A stretch of 64,000 nt of DNA from Chimonanthus salicifolius (Eukaryota > Streptophyta > Magnoliopsida > Laurales > Calycanthaceae): assembly GCA_013350335.1 (NCBI GenBank), contig CM023534.1:9887542-9951541 (forward strand), in the 5' to 3' direction. The number at the start of each line of letters is the position of its first letter. Positions within the stretch are counted from its first letter, which is position 1. The position numbers and the translations under genes were made by a program. The notes under the pieces are model-generated. The model ran no database searches. It worked only from the letters and a program-made list of their open reading frames with translations, and was not told the origin of the DNA. Positions 10,102 through 23,313 of this stretch are shown here, in pieces.

Positions 10102-12654
10102 CTCATCTGGCTGGCTTAGTGACTGATGGTCATCAGATGTTGAGGATTTTTTTAGTATAGAGAACGTGCAGTACATGGTCCTTGGCCTATATGATATTTT
10201 GTTCGTTTTTGTCACATGGGACTGCAACAACACTTTTGTAGCTCTGGTTGTTGCTTGAGGCCTCTTTTTTTTGTTCATTACCTTTAATTGATAGGTAGAC
10301 CTATAAAGTTTTCTCTAATACATACTTACTATATCCCTTACTGTTATTCCATATCCATTTTAACATATGCATCTATATTTTCGCTACTTTATACACTTTT
10401 CTGTTATTCTTCGTCCAGTATTATGTTCCATGTAGCACTTCTCTTTATACATTTACAATTGCTATCTTATAGAAACATCTCCTGTCGATTGAGTTGCATA
10501 CACACACACCATCGAACAACCATTCTACTAGATATATCCAAATAAGACCCTCCATTCCATTCAATGAATGGGAAATATAACATAATCTTGTCATCACTTG
10601 CCCATTTCAGTTACATGCTGGATGGGTGGCAGGCAGGTGTTGGGCCGTCCAAGGTTTAAGTCTACCCTAGGGGCAGGCTTCATGCCATGCTTTCTTGACC
10701 TGCTGGCCAGTCCCATGCTATGCCTGGGACTACATCTTCGTTTTTGGGAGGCCTGCATTTTAAGTTTTTGAGTAGAAGTTGAACTGTATTTGGCCCATCG
10801 ATGCCCTGATTGCAGTTGAAGTTGATTTTTGGATTGATCATGTCTGGTGATTGGAATTATCATAAGACTTTATAACCAATGTTTTATCAGGTACCTATCT
10901 TTAAATGTTGCTGTTGTCATCACCACCATCATCATCATCAAAATCATCATTTGCAAGGCATTCGTCCTTTAGAAAACAATTGTTCAAATTCAATTCTAAG
11001 TGTCAAACTAGATAGATGAATTTGATGCATTTGACATTGATGGCAATGATAGTTACATTCATTGTTAATTTAGATTGATGATCTGAGGGCCCTTGATGTC
11101 AGTCAGCAGGGACCACCCTAATATGTTTCTAAACTGAACGATTGTCCAGTGTGGCTTACCTTTCTTACCTCTTAACGTCCCAATTGTAAATGAAATCATA
11201 CAAATAGAATTTTTTTTTTTTTATGGAAGGAATTATTCTCACCCGTACAAGAAAAAAAAATCATACTCGTGGGAATAGTCTCACCTGTGGAATAAACATA
11301 CCCATGTTATTAAAAAAAAAATCCCTCACCGGTATCTGAGAGTAGGGTTATTGAATTAGTCGATGACCAATAATCCAATAGAATATTGATGGCTGGTGAT
11401 TTAGTGCCTTTGTCTTTTTCTTTTGAACATTTATTATCACGCGATTAGTGAAAATATATAAGTAATTTTATTAAAAGATATAGAATTTGGATCATCACTC
11501 AAATTAGTGAAAAAAGAAAATTAGAATATTTAAATACTCATTTTGTGGGTCGTTTTGACCAGTTACCAGTTGCGCTCCAAGCAGGCTGGAATATGAATTG
11601 CTCTGCTTGTCTTGAGCTGGCCGTTTGAGTCAGAAATTTAAAATACTTTTTGGATAAATATATTTTAAAACATTATTTTGAATGGCTAGTTTTTTAAGTG
11701 TAATCCATCCATCATGGATTCATGGGAGCCATCATGGCACCCACTAGATTAGGAGTTTGGATTAGTGACTGTTTGCTTTTAACTTGAATTATCCTTTTTC
11801 TACTCAGCAATAAAAAAAAAAAAAAGATGGTCGCCAGCACATGGGTGTGCATGAGGCCCATCAGATGGATAATGATGTGTTTATTGGAAAGATTTTTGTC
11901 TATGTGGTTCATAGAAAATTATTTTAATCGGATCAATCAAATCATGATTTAAAAGGCCATAAATTTTAAAAATTAAAACTCAATTGTTAATTTTATTTTT
12001 TTCGGATTTATTTGGAAAACAGAACATATTGGGTAAAGTTCTCGTTCCGACTCGTTCGGGTCTGTTGCAGCTGAAACAGGCCTTATTTGTGTGAAGCGGG
12101 CTGGACAAAAAAAATACAGTTCATGAGCCACAGATAGAAAAGATTTGAGCCTCAAGTTCAATTGAAACCTTTGATTTAGTAGTCAAAGCCATCTAATGGC
12201 GCTCAGTGAGTTTGACTAGTATGATAAAGTGGTTAGAAAATGAATTTTAGATTGAAATTTGGTGAAGTTGTAATTCATGAAGTATATTTTCAATTTATAT
12301 GGTTTACGTTTAATGTCTATGATGAAATTTTGAGAAAAAAAAATGAAATGGACCCAGTGTGTCTATATATTTTATGGTTTGACCTTTAATTTTAAATAAA
12401 TTGAGAAATCAAGTTTATTTCTTGGATAATTTTGAATTTTTGTCTAATTTAATTTGTATATTTTATTGCCTTCTTATTTTATCATGTTCTTTTATTCTCT
12501 CTTTAGGACACCGCTCTCCCTTGATGACTATGAATCGCACCGTTCATCTATTTAAACTCTTTCTACAATCAGTGCTTCAATGAGTTGGTAAGAGTATAAA
12601 TTTTGAATCCAACACAGGTGATTCCTTCCTACTAGTGTATGAAAAAATGTTTAT
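10102..12654. other. 3' flank of the EDM2-like gene and intergenic DNA
   Basis: The 3' UTR probably covers the first 150-200 bases after the stop, but no clear AATAAA signal was found close to it. Beyond that lie short simple repeats (CAT near 10920), T- and A-runs and a diverged relative of the 6113 foldback element (about 12165-12300). Small open frames on either strand show no family motif. Confidence 0.4.
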
Positions 12655-12921
12655 CTCAAGGGGTGAAACTTAGGTCAGATTTTAACCCAACCTGTATGAT
12701 CCGAGCCGAAAAATCAATGGGTTTGGGTTATGTATCTGTATATTTTAAGTCAGATTGGGTTGAGAAATTTAAAATTAAACTCGATATAATTTGACTCAAC
12801 CCTCATGCACCAAGTTATAAAATAGTAATCGGGTTGACTCGGGTCAAATCAGGTTCAATAGATTTTAGACATGGGTTGAATTAAGTTTATTAAAATCCGA
12901 CCCGAGTTTCAATCCTAGCTA
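12655..12921. mobile_element. hAT-like MITE
   Basis: The left end AAGGGGTGAAACTTAGGTCA and the complement of the right end, CTAGGATTGAAACTCGGGTC, align over about 28 bp including a shared GATTTTAA. The interior repeats GGGTTGACTCGGGTC-type words common in plant hAT-derived MITEs. The flanks share TATCTC (left about 12649, right about 12922), consistent with an imperfect 8-bp duplication. Exact ends are uncertain by a few bases. Confidence 0.6.
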
Positions 12922-15900
12922 TCTCTTTAAGATTAATAACAACTATCTAGGGTTTCCACTAATTGTGCCAAACATGGTAAAATCAAGATTCTAGGGTCAA
13001 CTTCAAACTTTATCTAATCAGCTCTACCTTGTTTATAACGCAACTAGCTTACGACTCAGTTTGGCTTATTTATGGCCTGCTTAAAACCTCCACAAACATG
13101 TAATGTATTCCAGAACCATTTGTCTTGCCGTTTCCTTGGATCCTTTTTTTTTCAGATTTTTTTTAGAAGAAAATAAAACCATAAATGCATAAAATAATAA
13201 ATAAATGAAAGCAACATAAAGAAATAAAACACTAAAATCAAAATTTGAAAATAATATGTATTACATCAATTTTCTAAGATTTTTAAGAATGGGTTAGCTC
13301 AAATAGTTATCTCCTACCTCAGAAAACGAGAAGTGACACGGTTGTAAATTTATTTCTTCATTTTTTTTTGCCCAAGATTCTTAACTTTTGATGAAAGAAA
13401 TGAAATGATAAATTTATTATAATCAACTTTGTGCTGATTCTTATGTGTTGCATTTACAGGATTAGTGAGGAACAAGTGGCTCAGTTTCAATAAAACAAGC
13501 AATTGTCAATGGCAGACGATCTCCTTGGAATGATAGCTGACTAACTAATCTGCCCCAATCCCATCATCAGTACGGATTCCCCGTTAGTATTACTTGCTCA
13601 CGTTCAATTTATTATTGACATTTTCTGTTTAAACTTTAAAAGCCCACCATGATACTTGATGTATAAGTTCAGCAAGGCTGAATTACTTATTGATTTCAGA
13701 GAAATTTGCAGTTTAATATGGACAAGATTTTGGACATATATATAGAGAGGACTTCATCCCCAGAAAGAAGAGAAACTGTCTTTTCTATTTCCTTTTTCTT
13801 TATTTGAAAAAATACAGGAAAAAAAAAAAGAGAAAATAGGAAAAATGGAAAACCTAGGGTAAGCATTTTTTTTTTTTTTTTTAAATAACGGTTAGTTTTA
13901 TGGATCTTTAAACCTTTAAAAGTCGGAATTTCAATACACCTTAGAAATTTGAAAAATGTCTAAATTTTTTATAAAGAAGGAAACCAACATGAGAAAATAT
14001 CTTAACTTCATATTCTTAAGTATCCCCTATGACATATATCTTCCATTATAATTTATATTTGAGTTTTATAAAAATGTCAGAATATTAAAAGAATTACACA
14101 AAGACCTACCAATCGCATTAAAGGCTCTTTATTTAATTATAGAAATATTTTTATATCATTTCATTCATTTTTTTTTACAAGAAATCGAAAATTAGAAGTA
14201 TATTAAAAATTCTAGCTTTCATCAAATTTTCAAAAAAATCTTGGAAAATCATACAGACCCTATAAACTATATGAATGACATTAACACATCTTCATTAAAT
14301 TCCATAAAGATTGAATATTATTTCATCAAATTATTTTCACATACTATATCTATTGGCCGAATCTTTGATCTATGTTTCTGAGAAGTATGAGGTTGGAAGA
14401 CCTTATTATCCAATCTGTCCTCTTTCGTCCTTTAATTGTTTATTTCTACGAGACACAGTGGTTCTTTATTGGTGTTCAGTGAGATCCAGGTGAATTAATA
14501 TCTTAGCCTACTTTGCACTAATTATACACTACAAACATAGGTAAACATCATCCACCACTGCTCCCTTTTCTATTTCATCAACATGTTTTTAGTTCCCATT
14601 TCAGGTCGTCTTCTTGGGGAAGAAGCCATGTTCAGTAGCCTTCCATTGGAGAGAAGGAACATGACCTAGAACTAGAAGCATGGGCCTACTGTACAGACTA
14701 TTGAAATCTTCAACACTGAATGAAGACCAACCAATTCAAGAAATACTTGACTGATACATTATACATTTAATTCTTACAAAGAAAAATATATGCATCATGT
14801 TATATTTAAATCAAATGGATTTTTTTTAAGACCTAAGATATTCAAGCGTTCCACCTGAATTTTTCAAATATCCCACCTGACTAATCTTTGGAGCATATGT
14901 AAACCTCTCAATTTGTATATGCCGGATACAAAACTAAGAGAAGTGACATTTTGTGTGTTGAGAGGGGGCTGATCCTAAGACCTTCTACAAGATAAAGGTG
15001 AGAATTGACCATTAAACTTTAAACCAAATGGATTGAATTTCAATTATCAGATAGGATCATCATATACCTCTTGAAAATCTTTTGATTAATGATCTAAATC
15101 TCTAATTTGAATACGAAATGACTCACAAATTCTCTCTCTCCTCTTTTATATTATTTAAGAGGTACATGAACCACATGACATAATTTTCCCCAAATGGGTA
15201 CTGGATGGATTGTCTTAATAAGTTGTGGATAGATGATCAATTTGAAGACCAACATAGGAGATTCCACATGGATTTTACTAATGACAATTTGCCATATTGT
15301 TCATATAATAACAAAGAAAGACTAAGATGCTGGCCATTAGATTCTTAAATGTTTTCTATTCAACCCTTGTTTTGCTCCTATTCATAAACACTAAAACCTT
15401 AGATTACACATGCATTTAATTGAAATGGTTGAGACCTAAGATTCATAATATTGTTTTTGCAACAGAGATTCTTAAGAAGCATTTAATGAAGGTTAAGTCG
15501 AACAGTGCATTTAATGAATTCCAGTTGTGCAATTAGAAGAAAATCACACTCAAATCAGATATTGAAACCACACATTATTATTTTAATTTTGTGATTTTAG
15601 ATCTTGAAAGATTTTCATTATGATTATTTGATAAAGGAGTTTCTATTAAGGGAAAGTCTTCTATATTAAAAGGTAACTAAATCAATAAACAAACAAGTAT
15701 ATATATATATATATTAAAATGTCATATTAGATATTATATTTTATACCAAAGTCGAATTTCCCTCACACTTGTATCTTCCTTGAAGATTACGGCTCTATAA
15801 TTATTTAATTTAGGAGTAGCTTTTTCCAATTTCACTACTGCTGTTCGGATTTATTGATTAGATAATCAAAATTATGGATTTCAAGGCAATTAAAATCAAC

Positions 15901-16668
15901 AGCAGATTGTATGAAAACTTTCAGAATTGTATAAAGCACCAATTGGATCTATTCCATAGATCATTTATTTTTATCTGTTGGACAAATGATAGCTCATGAT
16001 GTAAGGAAAAAGAGAAGAATCTCCGACATTACAATATGCCTATCTATACACATCGGATAATATTATGGGGAGTGACACTTTTACGTTGAGAATTATTTGA
16101 ACCCAAGACCTTTGAGATTCTTGACTGCCAAACCTAAACCTCATGGGTGGCATCCATTGTATTTCAGAATTCATTATTATTTAACGATAATTCATCTTAT
16201 AATTTATCAAAATCTCATGTATTTAGTGTAAATTTTCCAAGTTCTATTTTCATGTTTGACTCCATCATTTATCAAGTCTTTCGTTATTCCTTTTCTTATA
16301 TTTTTAGTGGATTATCTTTTCTCGTTCTACTGGCTATTTGTAGCTATTCAACTCTACATTAGCCATATTAGTTCTACTCTTTACATGATAAAAAACCCTC
16401 AATCGAGTTTTTCTCATTCTATAATCTACCTAAATTATTTTAAAATTATCCTTTATACGATCTTTTTTAATTCTACCTTCTAAAATTAATCTACTTATTT
16501 AATATAAGATTTACATCATCTTAATTCTAACTTTCTATATTTGGTAGTAATTATTTAGATTATGGGACAAACTTTACTACGTTTTCATATCCCCAAAAAC
16601 AAAAAATGATAATTATAAATATTAACATTCAAACTAATATATTATCATCACACCCTAACTATATGGAA
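12922..16668. other. Intergenic DNA, no gene recognised
   Basis: AT-rich sequence with many poly-A and poly-T runs and a short AT microsatellite near 15700-15715. Two diverged relatives of a second SINE-like family are present (about 14830-15010 and 16030-16145). No protein motif or RNA gene was seen on either strand. Confidence 0.4.
14830..15010 (-). repeat. SINE-like repeat, family 2 (diverged copy)
   Basis: Shares the words ATTCAAGCG, CTGACTAATCTT and GTAAACCTCTCAAT, in the same order and spacing, with copies at 54680-54840 and 58000-58145. At 54680-54840 the complement strand shows a tRNA-type B box (GGTTCGATTC), which suggests the - orientation and a tRNA origin. The family link is inferred from eye alignment. 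Confidence 0.35.
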
Positions 16669-16842
16669 CAAGGGTCGAAAAAGCGGTCTCGGTCGATATC
16701 GGTCGATAAGATATGTCGACCGATATCTCATTATCGGCCGATATTTTTCTCTCTCCTTAATTTTTTTTTTTTTTACAAAAACGACCGATATCGGTATATT
16801 ATAATGCGACCAAAATATCAGCATATCGGCCGATATAGAAGA
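16669..16842. mobile_element. TATCGGCCGATA-rich hAT-like MITE, copy A
   Basis: The left end CAAGGGTCGAAAAAGCGG resembles the ends of the copies at 22347 and 24064. The body holds repeated ATCGGTCGATAT and ATCGGCCGATAT palindromes around a T-rich centre. The flanks TATGGAAC (16661-16668 region) and AATGGAGC (16842-16849 region) could be an eroded 8-bp duplication. The right end is the least certain part. Open frames here are only translations of the repeat. Confidence 0.55.
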
Positions 16843-16863
16843 ATGGAGCCATGTATTCTTCTC

Positions 16864-16927
16864 TAACGAAACAAAAGTTTCAGCCAAACCCTAATCTAAT
16901 GAAACAAAAGTTTCAGCCAAACCCTGC
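16864..16927 (+). repeat. 33-bp tandem duplication
   Basis: GAAACAAAAGTTTCAGCCAA followed by ACCCT occurs at 16868 and again at 16901, in direct succession just outside MITE copy A. Each unit contains the palindrome GAAAC...GTTTC. No gene is associated with it. Confidence 0.8.
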
Positions 16928-17885
16928 TTATCTTCTCTCAAAGTTAGAAGGTATCCTTGTCCTTTTACTTCAAAGGGATTCTCTCGAGTAGAGTTGAGAG
17001 AATAAAAACAAGAGAAACCAACTCTTCTTGCATGATTTTCAAACCTTTATGTGGCCCACCTCCCTAATATCTGTTCATCTAACGTCACAAACCTATGATT
17101 GCTCATCTAAACCTTGTCTGCCGGGACTATATTGTAAACTTATAGATCAATAACTTTACCCATCGTCACTGATGTTACATCTTTATCATCATGACCATTG
17201 ATTTCATTTGTTACGATTGACTTTTTAAGTTTACCTTTTCATTTTATTCTATTAAAATATCATATATTCTATTTATCCAACATGCACATGTGAGGTACCT
17301 GATCAGTGAAAATGACCTCAAATTTGGACTAACAAATCTAATGACCTTAAATCGATGATCAGTAGGCAGATTTCCCTCTTATGTGCCGCAAAAAATGAAT
17401 CATTTTGCATCCATTGAATGTGGAATCTCAGATCTTGTTACATCAAATGGAATTTTTTAAGGTATATCTTTAATCTTTATGTGATTTTTAAGAAGAGTTG
17501 ATCCCCTTTTGAAGAAAAGAGAAAAATAAAAGAAATTTGATTTCACCGAAAACTCTAAGATCTTATTTCAGGACTACTTTTTAACCCAAATGTATGGTTT
17601 TCCTTAAATGACAAACAATATGCTCTCATATGAACCAAAGTCCAATTTGACCTGACCCAAGTAATGGTATGAAACCCACCACCTCAAAAAGTCACTCTAT
17701 TCTAAAGGGTCACTCTCCTTTGAATTATCCGGTGTGTGAAGTTTACATATGCCCTAAGAATTAATATATTGTTCTAGGAGACTTGATGTCTTAACTATAA
17801 AAAAAAGAGAGTTCAAGCTGACCCATTTATGTTAAATGGTTGTTTTTATAACACAAACCCCGACCAATCACTCAAAAAATGTCCA

Positions 17886-18052
17886 ATTAATTTTTTTTTT
17901 TTTTAATTTACGTGTGAAAAAGCCCAAAATACCCAATGTAAAACCCCACAATTGAGCCCACTGCCTTTAGTGTACACCAAAGTTAGACCATGAAGGTTGG
18001 AACCCACAACCTCCCATTTTCTGAGATGAGAGACAACTAGTGGAACTACATC
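17886..18052 (-). repeat. tRNA-derived SINE, family 1
   Basis: On the - strand a tRNA-like head (GTAGTTCCACTAGTTGTCTC, then GGGTTCCAACC as a decayed B box) leads into a body with GGTCTAACTTTGGTGTACAC, GTGGGCTCAATTG, GGTTTTACATTGGGTATT and ends ACGTAAATT plus a poly(A) tail (poly-T on the + strand, about 17891-17904). It aligns throughout with the cleaner copy at 44083-44243. Confidence 0.65.
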
Positions 18053-20336
18053 CATATAGATGTCAATAAGATAATTTGAGATCCAACACAGCCATGGTGG
18101 GATCCACCAGATGATCGGCCAGGATCAATTCGAGTGCCTGATGCTAGAAGGAAAATGAATAAAGGGAGTGTGTAAGAGTGGATCACTTCCCCTAATAAAT
18201 AAATAAAATAGTAAAGGTAAGGTCCGAAGTCAACAACATGCAAATTGGGCTTGCCTCTCGGGCGCAATGCAAGCCGTATATTTTTGAACACGGTCTACAA
18301 AACCAATGGAGGACAAATGCTGAGTGGAAGGCCCCTAAATTTCTAAAATCAAATACCATATCTCAAGCCACCTGAGCACCCTTCCTCACAAAGTCCACTC
18401 CTCAACTAACATCAGATTTCAGAAACGAAAAGTAGAAATAATTTTTTTCTTTTTTTTATAAAAAAGGCTAATGAGCTGCGTAAGATCAATAATTATAAGC
18501 TTGGTCAAGTTCCTCTCGATATAACACAGAGTGAGAGGTTTACACACGCTCTAAAAATTAGTGATAGAAACTCGCTGTACGTTGATCTTCAAAAAATAAA
18601 AAAATAATTATACACTCTGTCAAACACAAAAATGTATCACTGTCGAGAGTGGAAATTTTTTCTTGGGACCCATAAATCATCAGCAGACATAGGGCCTATC
18701 TAATCAGAATATCAAGTTCTTTGAAAAAAAAATGTTTTTTATTTTAATTATAGAAGTTGTGAGCTTGAGATGTAAGAAAATTAATAGACAATAGCTGGTG
18801 AGAAATAATTTATCGAGTTCATGTAATAAGAATAAAAGTCTTAAAATGACAATAAAGATGTAAATGTTTCATAGAACCAACATAGACCAATGAAAAATAG
18901 AAGATTATTTGGCAAAATTAGGTTGAATTTAACATGTCACAATCATTACATTGAAACCCAAAACTCCCCAATTAGTTTACAGTCTTCAATATTTTTTTTT
19001 TAAGTAAATAGGGTCCTTGCTTGTGTATTTCCAAGGCATTTTGTAGTCAAATCACACGTTTGTGGCTTCTAACTTTTCTGTCTAAACCAACATTATGCTA
19101 GAGAACAAAAACAAGAAGGAAATAAAGAGAAAAAAGGACATATGGTATTGCATTTCTTTCAATCTGCCTTAATTTTTTTTAAGGACAGTTTACATATATT
19201 TCTTCTAAATATTTTTCCCAGTAACCAACCCCAATATCCCAATAAAAATAAAAATAAAAAGATGTAAGGAAAAAAACAAAAAAAGATTAAGAGAGAAAAA
19301 ACAGAGAAAGACAAGAGAAGAGAAAGGAGGTAAAGAGAAAGAATGCCTGGCTTTTCCCATGTACGCCACCGACGTTTTGAGCAAATCTCACATGGAACAC
19401 TGTAACCCATTTTTCCAACTTCTAATTTCTCATCACAAAGATGGGCAAACGTCGAAGATCCATTGAGATGTCAAGGACGAAGTCTCTTGTGATACAGAGC
19501 AACCTTCATTTTCTCCTTCTTTTTCTTCTTCTTCTTCATGTTGCTGTTAGTTTCTTCTGCTGTGATGAGCTCTGTTTATGGTTTTGGTGAGAAAGAGATT
19601 AAGGGTTTTCTGGGTTTGCTTGTTTCAGTGAGGAGCATGAGGGTCTTAAAGATTTTGGGGTATCTCAAAGAGCAGAGCAGAGAGAGAAAAACAGAGAGAG
19701 AGTTTTGAATAATGGTGAATGAATCTGTCCATATATAAAGGAGAGAAGAAGGGGAAATGGAATGGGGAAGGGTGATGACTGATGACCGGCGTTTTGTATT
19801 CTATTACTATTTTTTGTTTTTGTTTTTCCTTTTTTTACGGATTTAGTGTTTATTTAAATGATGAGTTGGGTCGGGTAACTCGGGTTTGGTGGCCCCACCG
19901 GCCTTTTTGTTTCACACGTTGGGCCTTGTTGTTGTCATGGAAGAGCCTAGTCAATGATTTTTGTGCTCCTTTTAGATGGACAAGACACCCTCGTGCCATT
20001 GCTTGCATGCATCAACTTTGTAAAATATATAAAAATACCCTTCACATTGCTTCTATCTCCCTAATTTAATGAATCTTAGTTTTCAATCCTATCCTCGAGT
20101 CTTGATTTTTGTTTGTAGATGCTTCCTACTTGGGTTCACATTTCAGTTTTTCACACCTTTGGGTTGATGGGACCTAATTCAGATTCATAGTTTGAACTTT
20201 GAAAGAACTATTCAAAGTTTGAAGCATAATTCAAATACATGTGACAGAAAATTTAGTAGATTAAAAAATCTTTAAAATGTTTTAAGGGCAGATAGAAATG
20301 ATACATATATTTTTGAAAGATATTGCTATAACTCAT
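18053..20336. other. Intergenic DNA, no certain gene
   Basis: Mostly AT-rich sequence. The segment 19160-19740 is purine-rich on the + strand and has a promoter-like signature on the - strand (annotated separately), but only short open frames follow it, none with a recognised motif. Confidence 0.35.
19676..19740 (-). promoter_or_regulatory. Possible core promoter reading leftward
   Basis: On the - strand CTTTATATATGGACAG (19740 to about 19725) gives a TATA-like box, followed after about 30 bases by a long CT-rich stretch (19702 to 19676). That stretch resembles a plant pyrimidine patch and leader. Downstream on the - strand only short frames occur (20, 21 and later 83 codons) with no recognised product. 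It could drive a non-coding RNA or a small peptide gene, or be coincidence. Confidence 0.25.
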
Positions 20337-20503
20337 GTGGTGTAGTTCAACTAGTTGCCTCACACCTTTTAAGAAAGTAGGAGGTTGTGGGTTTGAACTC
20401 CCATAACTTAAACTTATTGTGCCCTAGGGATAGTGGACTCACCCGTAGGGATTTTACATTCTGTATTCTATAGTTTTCCACATGTAAATTAATAAAAAAA
20501 AAA
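20337..20503 (+). repeat. tRNA-derived SINE, family 1
   Basis: The head GTGGTGTAGTTCAACTAGTT (A-box region) and GTGGGTTTGAACTCCC (B-box region, close to GGTTCGANTCC) are followed by the family body GCCCTAGGGATAGTGG, CTCACCCGTAGGGATTTTAC, TTTTCCACATGTAAATT and an A-rich tail (to about 20503). It is the best full-length sense copy in the window. Confidence 0.75.
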
Positions 20504-22346
20504 GAAAGAAGAAGAACAAGATGTTGTTGAGATTTTTGCTAAATGCAAGAAAAATATACAGTAACTGAAAATATACAATGAAAATAGTAATACCTTAGAA
20601 TTTTATGTTACTATTTAAACTTAAACTATTACGGCATCAATATCACAAATACAGTTTTCGAGATAATATCGGCTATAGTTAATTTCAATTTTTTTTTTTT
20701 CTAATTCTTGGACTTATCAGAAGATTACTGAGAAATGTTGCAAAATATATAAATACTTAAACAATTAAATATATAAATAAAATGACATCTAAAGTTAAAA
20801 TAACCATTAATAAATTTATGATTAAAATGTAGATATATTATAGAATAATTTACTTTAGAAATTATCTAAAAAAATATAATTTATTGTTTAACACTTTTTG
20901 AACTACAGAATGTCATCTAATGTCACATAAATTCATTGTTAAATATTATTATTTAAATAATTAGTTATTAAAATAAGTAAAGAGTCAGCTAAGAAAGGAA
21001 TAGAAGAAAAAAGTTAGAGACTTACAAGTTCACTCGTATTTTCTTACTAGTATTTACAATAGCAATATACCAAAATACTGCATTTTATCGTGTTTTTATT
21101 GAATTTTTACTAATAAAAATGGAAGTGTATTACAAGAATAATATTTCCTAAATAGAAATATAATAAAATTAAATTTACCATCAACATTTATTTCATTTGA
21201 CAGCATAACCCTTCTGTGGAACGTCGCTTCAAAATTAGAATGCATGACAAATAATAAAAGGATTACATCTCCATTACTAATAGCTAAAATAGGAATAATG
21301 ATAAGGAATAAATAAATGGAAGTATATCCGCCTGCTGTTTGGACATAAATCTGACCCTATTACATTTATGCCACTGACCTGTGAACGGTCATGTATCCTA
21401 ATTTTGTACTAATTTGAATAATATCCATCTTGGATTAATTCTATCCTTCTCAACCCCTCACTACATCCAATATGACCACTTATCAACCGTTGATCTTTGG
21501 CCCACTCAAATAATGCCTCAATCATGTTTAATAGGATTGAATAAATCATATAGAATTACAGATAAAAGATTGCCCGTGCAATGGGCATCTAAAATTGTAA
21601 TGGCTGAGTGCATTTGAAAAAAAAAAAAATTTGAATATAAAATACATCAAAAATCTTTTTTATTAAATTTATAAAGATTTTTTCTTTTAAATTTACCAAC
21701 ATTTGAAGTATTGTCAAATAGACCCCATCATTTGGGACTAAAATGGACTCCATATAAACTTCAGATTAGAGGTACAGCTTATAACTTGGATCACCCACGA
21801 AAAGGCACACATGTTCGACAGTCCCTAGGTGGTCTAATAGGGCCCATATAGGATGGGTAAGGGGCAGGGTGAAGTCCTTTTTTAAAGAGATTTTCTAAAT
21901 AATATTTTTATAAAAAATAAGTTTATTGAATTTCAATCCAACGGTAATATCAATTTAGAATATCTTCAATTGGGTTGAGATATAATTCACCAAAGGTATA
22001 AAGTGTATGTGAGAATCAAGTGGGCCATGAGCTCTATCGCACATGGACAATGTTGCCCATGAAAACCCATATGGCCATAATCAACCATGAAAACTTCATA
22101 TAAACTTTAATCTATGATGTCACATTGGACCTAACATATCTATTCTCCTAATCACAACAACTTACATTTGTAAATTGCAATTATATCAATTTCACTTAAA
22201 TTCACGTTTTAAACCCATTAATTTAATTCGATCAATTTCTATCGTCAGACAAAGTTAAAATTTCGATAGTCTTAAAAAACATAATTTCTCTTATTTAATT
22301 AAGACGAAACATTATAAACACTGTACAAAAGTCAAAATCTTTCAAG
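20504..22346. other. Intergenic DNA, no gene recognised
   Basis: Strongly AT-rich with many homopolymer runs. No conserved coding motif, RNA gene or terminal-repeat element was recognised on either strand. Confidence 0.4.
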
Positions 22347-22553
22347 CAGGGGTACAAAAAACGTTATCGATCGATACAATATATCCACCGATATATCGGC
22401 TGATATTTTTCTCTTTCCTCCTCTTTTTTTTTTAAAAAAAAACAGCCGATATAGACCAATATTTTGATATCGGCTGATATGATATGGCCACTATGATGCT
22501 CTCCAAAACCGATATATATCGGACGATATGTATCGACCGATATTTCGACCCTG
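22347..22553. mobile_element. TATCGGCCGATA-rich hAT-like MITE, copy B
   Basis: The left end is CAGGGGTACAAAAAACG; the complement of the right end is CAGGGTCGAAATATCGG. Flanks CTTTCAAG (22339-22346) and CTTTTAAG (22554-22561) match in 7 of 8 positions, as expected for an 8-bp hAT target duplication. The interior has ATCGATCGATA, ATATCGGCTGATAT and related palindromes on both sides of a T/A-rich centre. No transposase is encoded. Confidence 0.75.
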
Positions 22554-23313
22554 CTTTTAAGTTTACCTATTGACACGGGCTCATTACCCTTCCTTCACTT
22601 ATTCCATGATTGGGGTGCATCATTGTGGACCAACAAGATATAAACAAGTATCATCATCATCACTATCTAAATCATTTATCCTATCACTTTAGAATTAATA
22701 ACTTTAATTTAGCAAATTGTTTCTTTAGAACAACTCTGAATTTGACAAGCAAACTTGAACCCACGACCTATATTGTTCATGTGCTATATATTCTTATTAA
22801 TAATTTAAAAGAAAATTTAACATCTTCTTTGAAAATATCATCTTGTGTTGTGTCACATTAAGAATTTCACTTCAAAATGGGCCACCCTTGTATCGGACAC
22901 AGTGGATCGTAATAAAATGGAATATCAATTTATAATTTTAAAGAGAAATAGCCTCTGATGGCTGAGCAGTGAGCCTCTGCCTGTATTTAATAGGGAAAAA
23001 GGCACCGAATGATGCCATGCTTACAGTTTGTTGGGACCAAAATGGCCAAGCATTGTCAACTAGGTGACATCCATATTATTGGAGAAATTTAAACAATTTA
23101 CATTACTTGGTTTCACCAATAATAGAAAATTGTACCATCTCTATTTATACGTTCAATTTTACCCATTTAAGTAAGAGATTTTTATTTTATTTTTTATGAT
23201 CGATATATCTAAAATATCTTAGAACATTCACATAGAATTCAAATTCAAGACTTCGATTTTCTGAGTTGAGTTCTTTGTCAAAATACCTCAATCCTTTAGA
23301 ATTATTTAAGTAG

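Noticed and set aside
16606..16887. Open frames of 79-86 codons on both strands
   Set aside because: They are translations of the TATCGGCCGATA palindrome array and its flanks; the arginine/tyrosine/isoleucine repeats reflect the DNA repeat.
19344..19368. TGCCTGGCTTTTCCC...TACGCCA looks like miR160
   Set aside because: Matching miR160 needs several inserted bases, and no complementary arm was found nearby to form a precursor hairpin.
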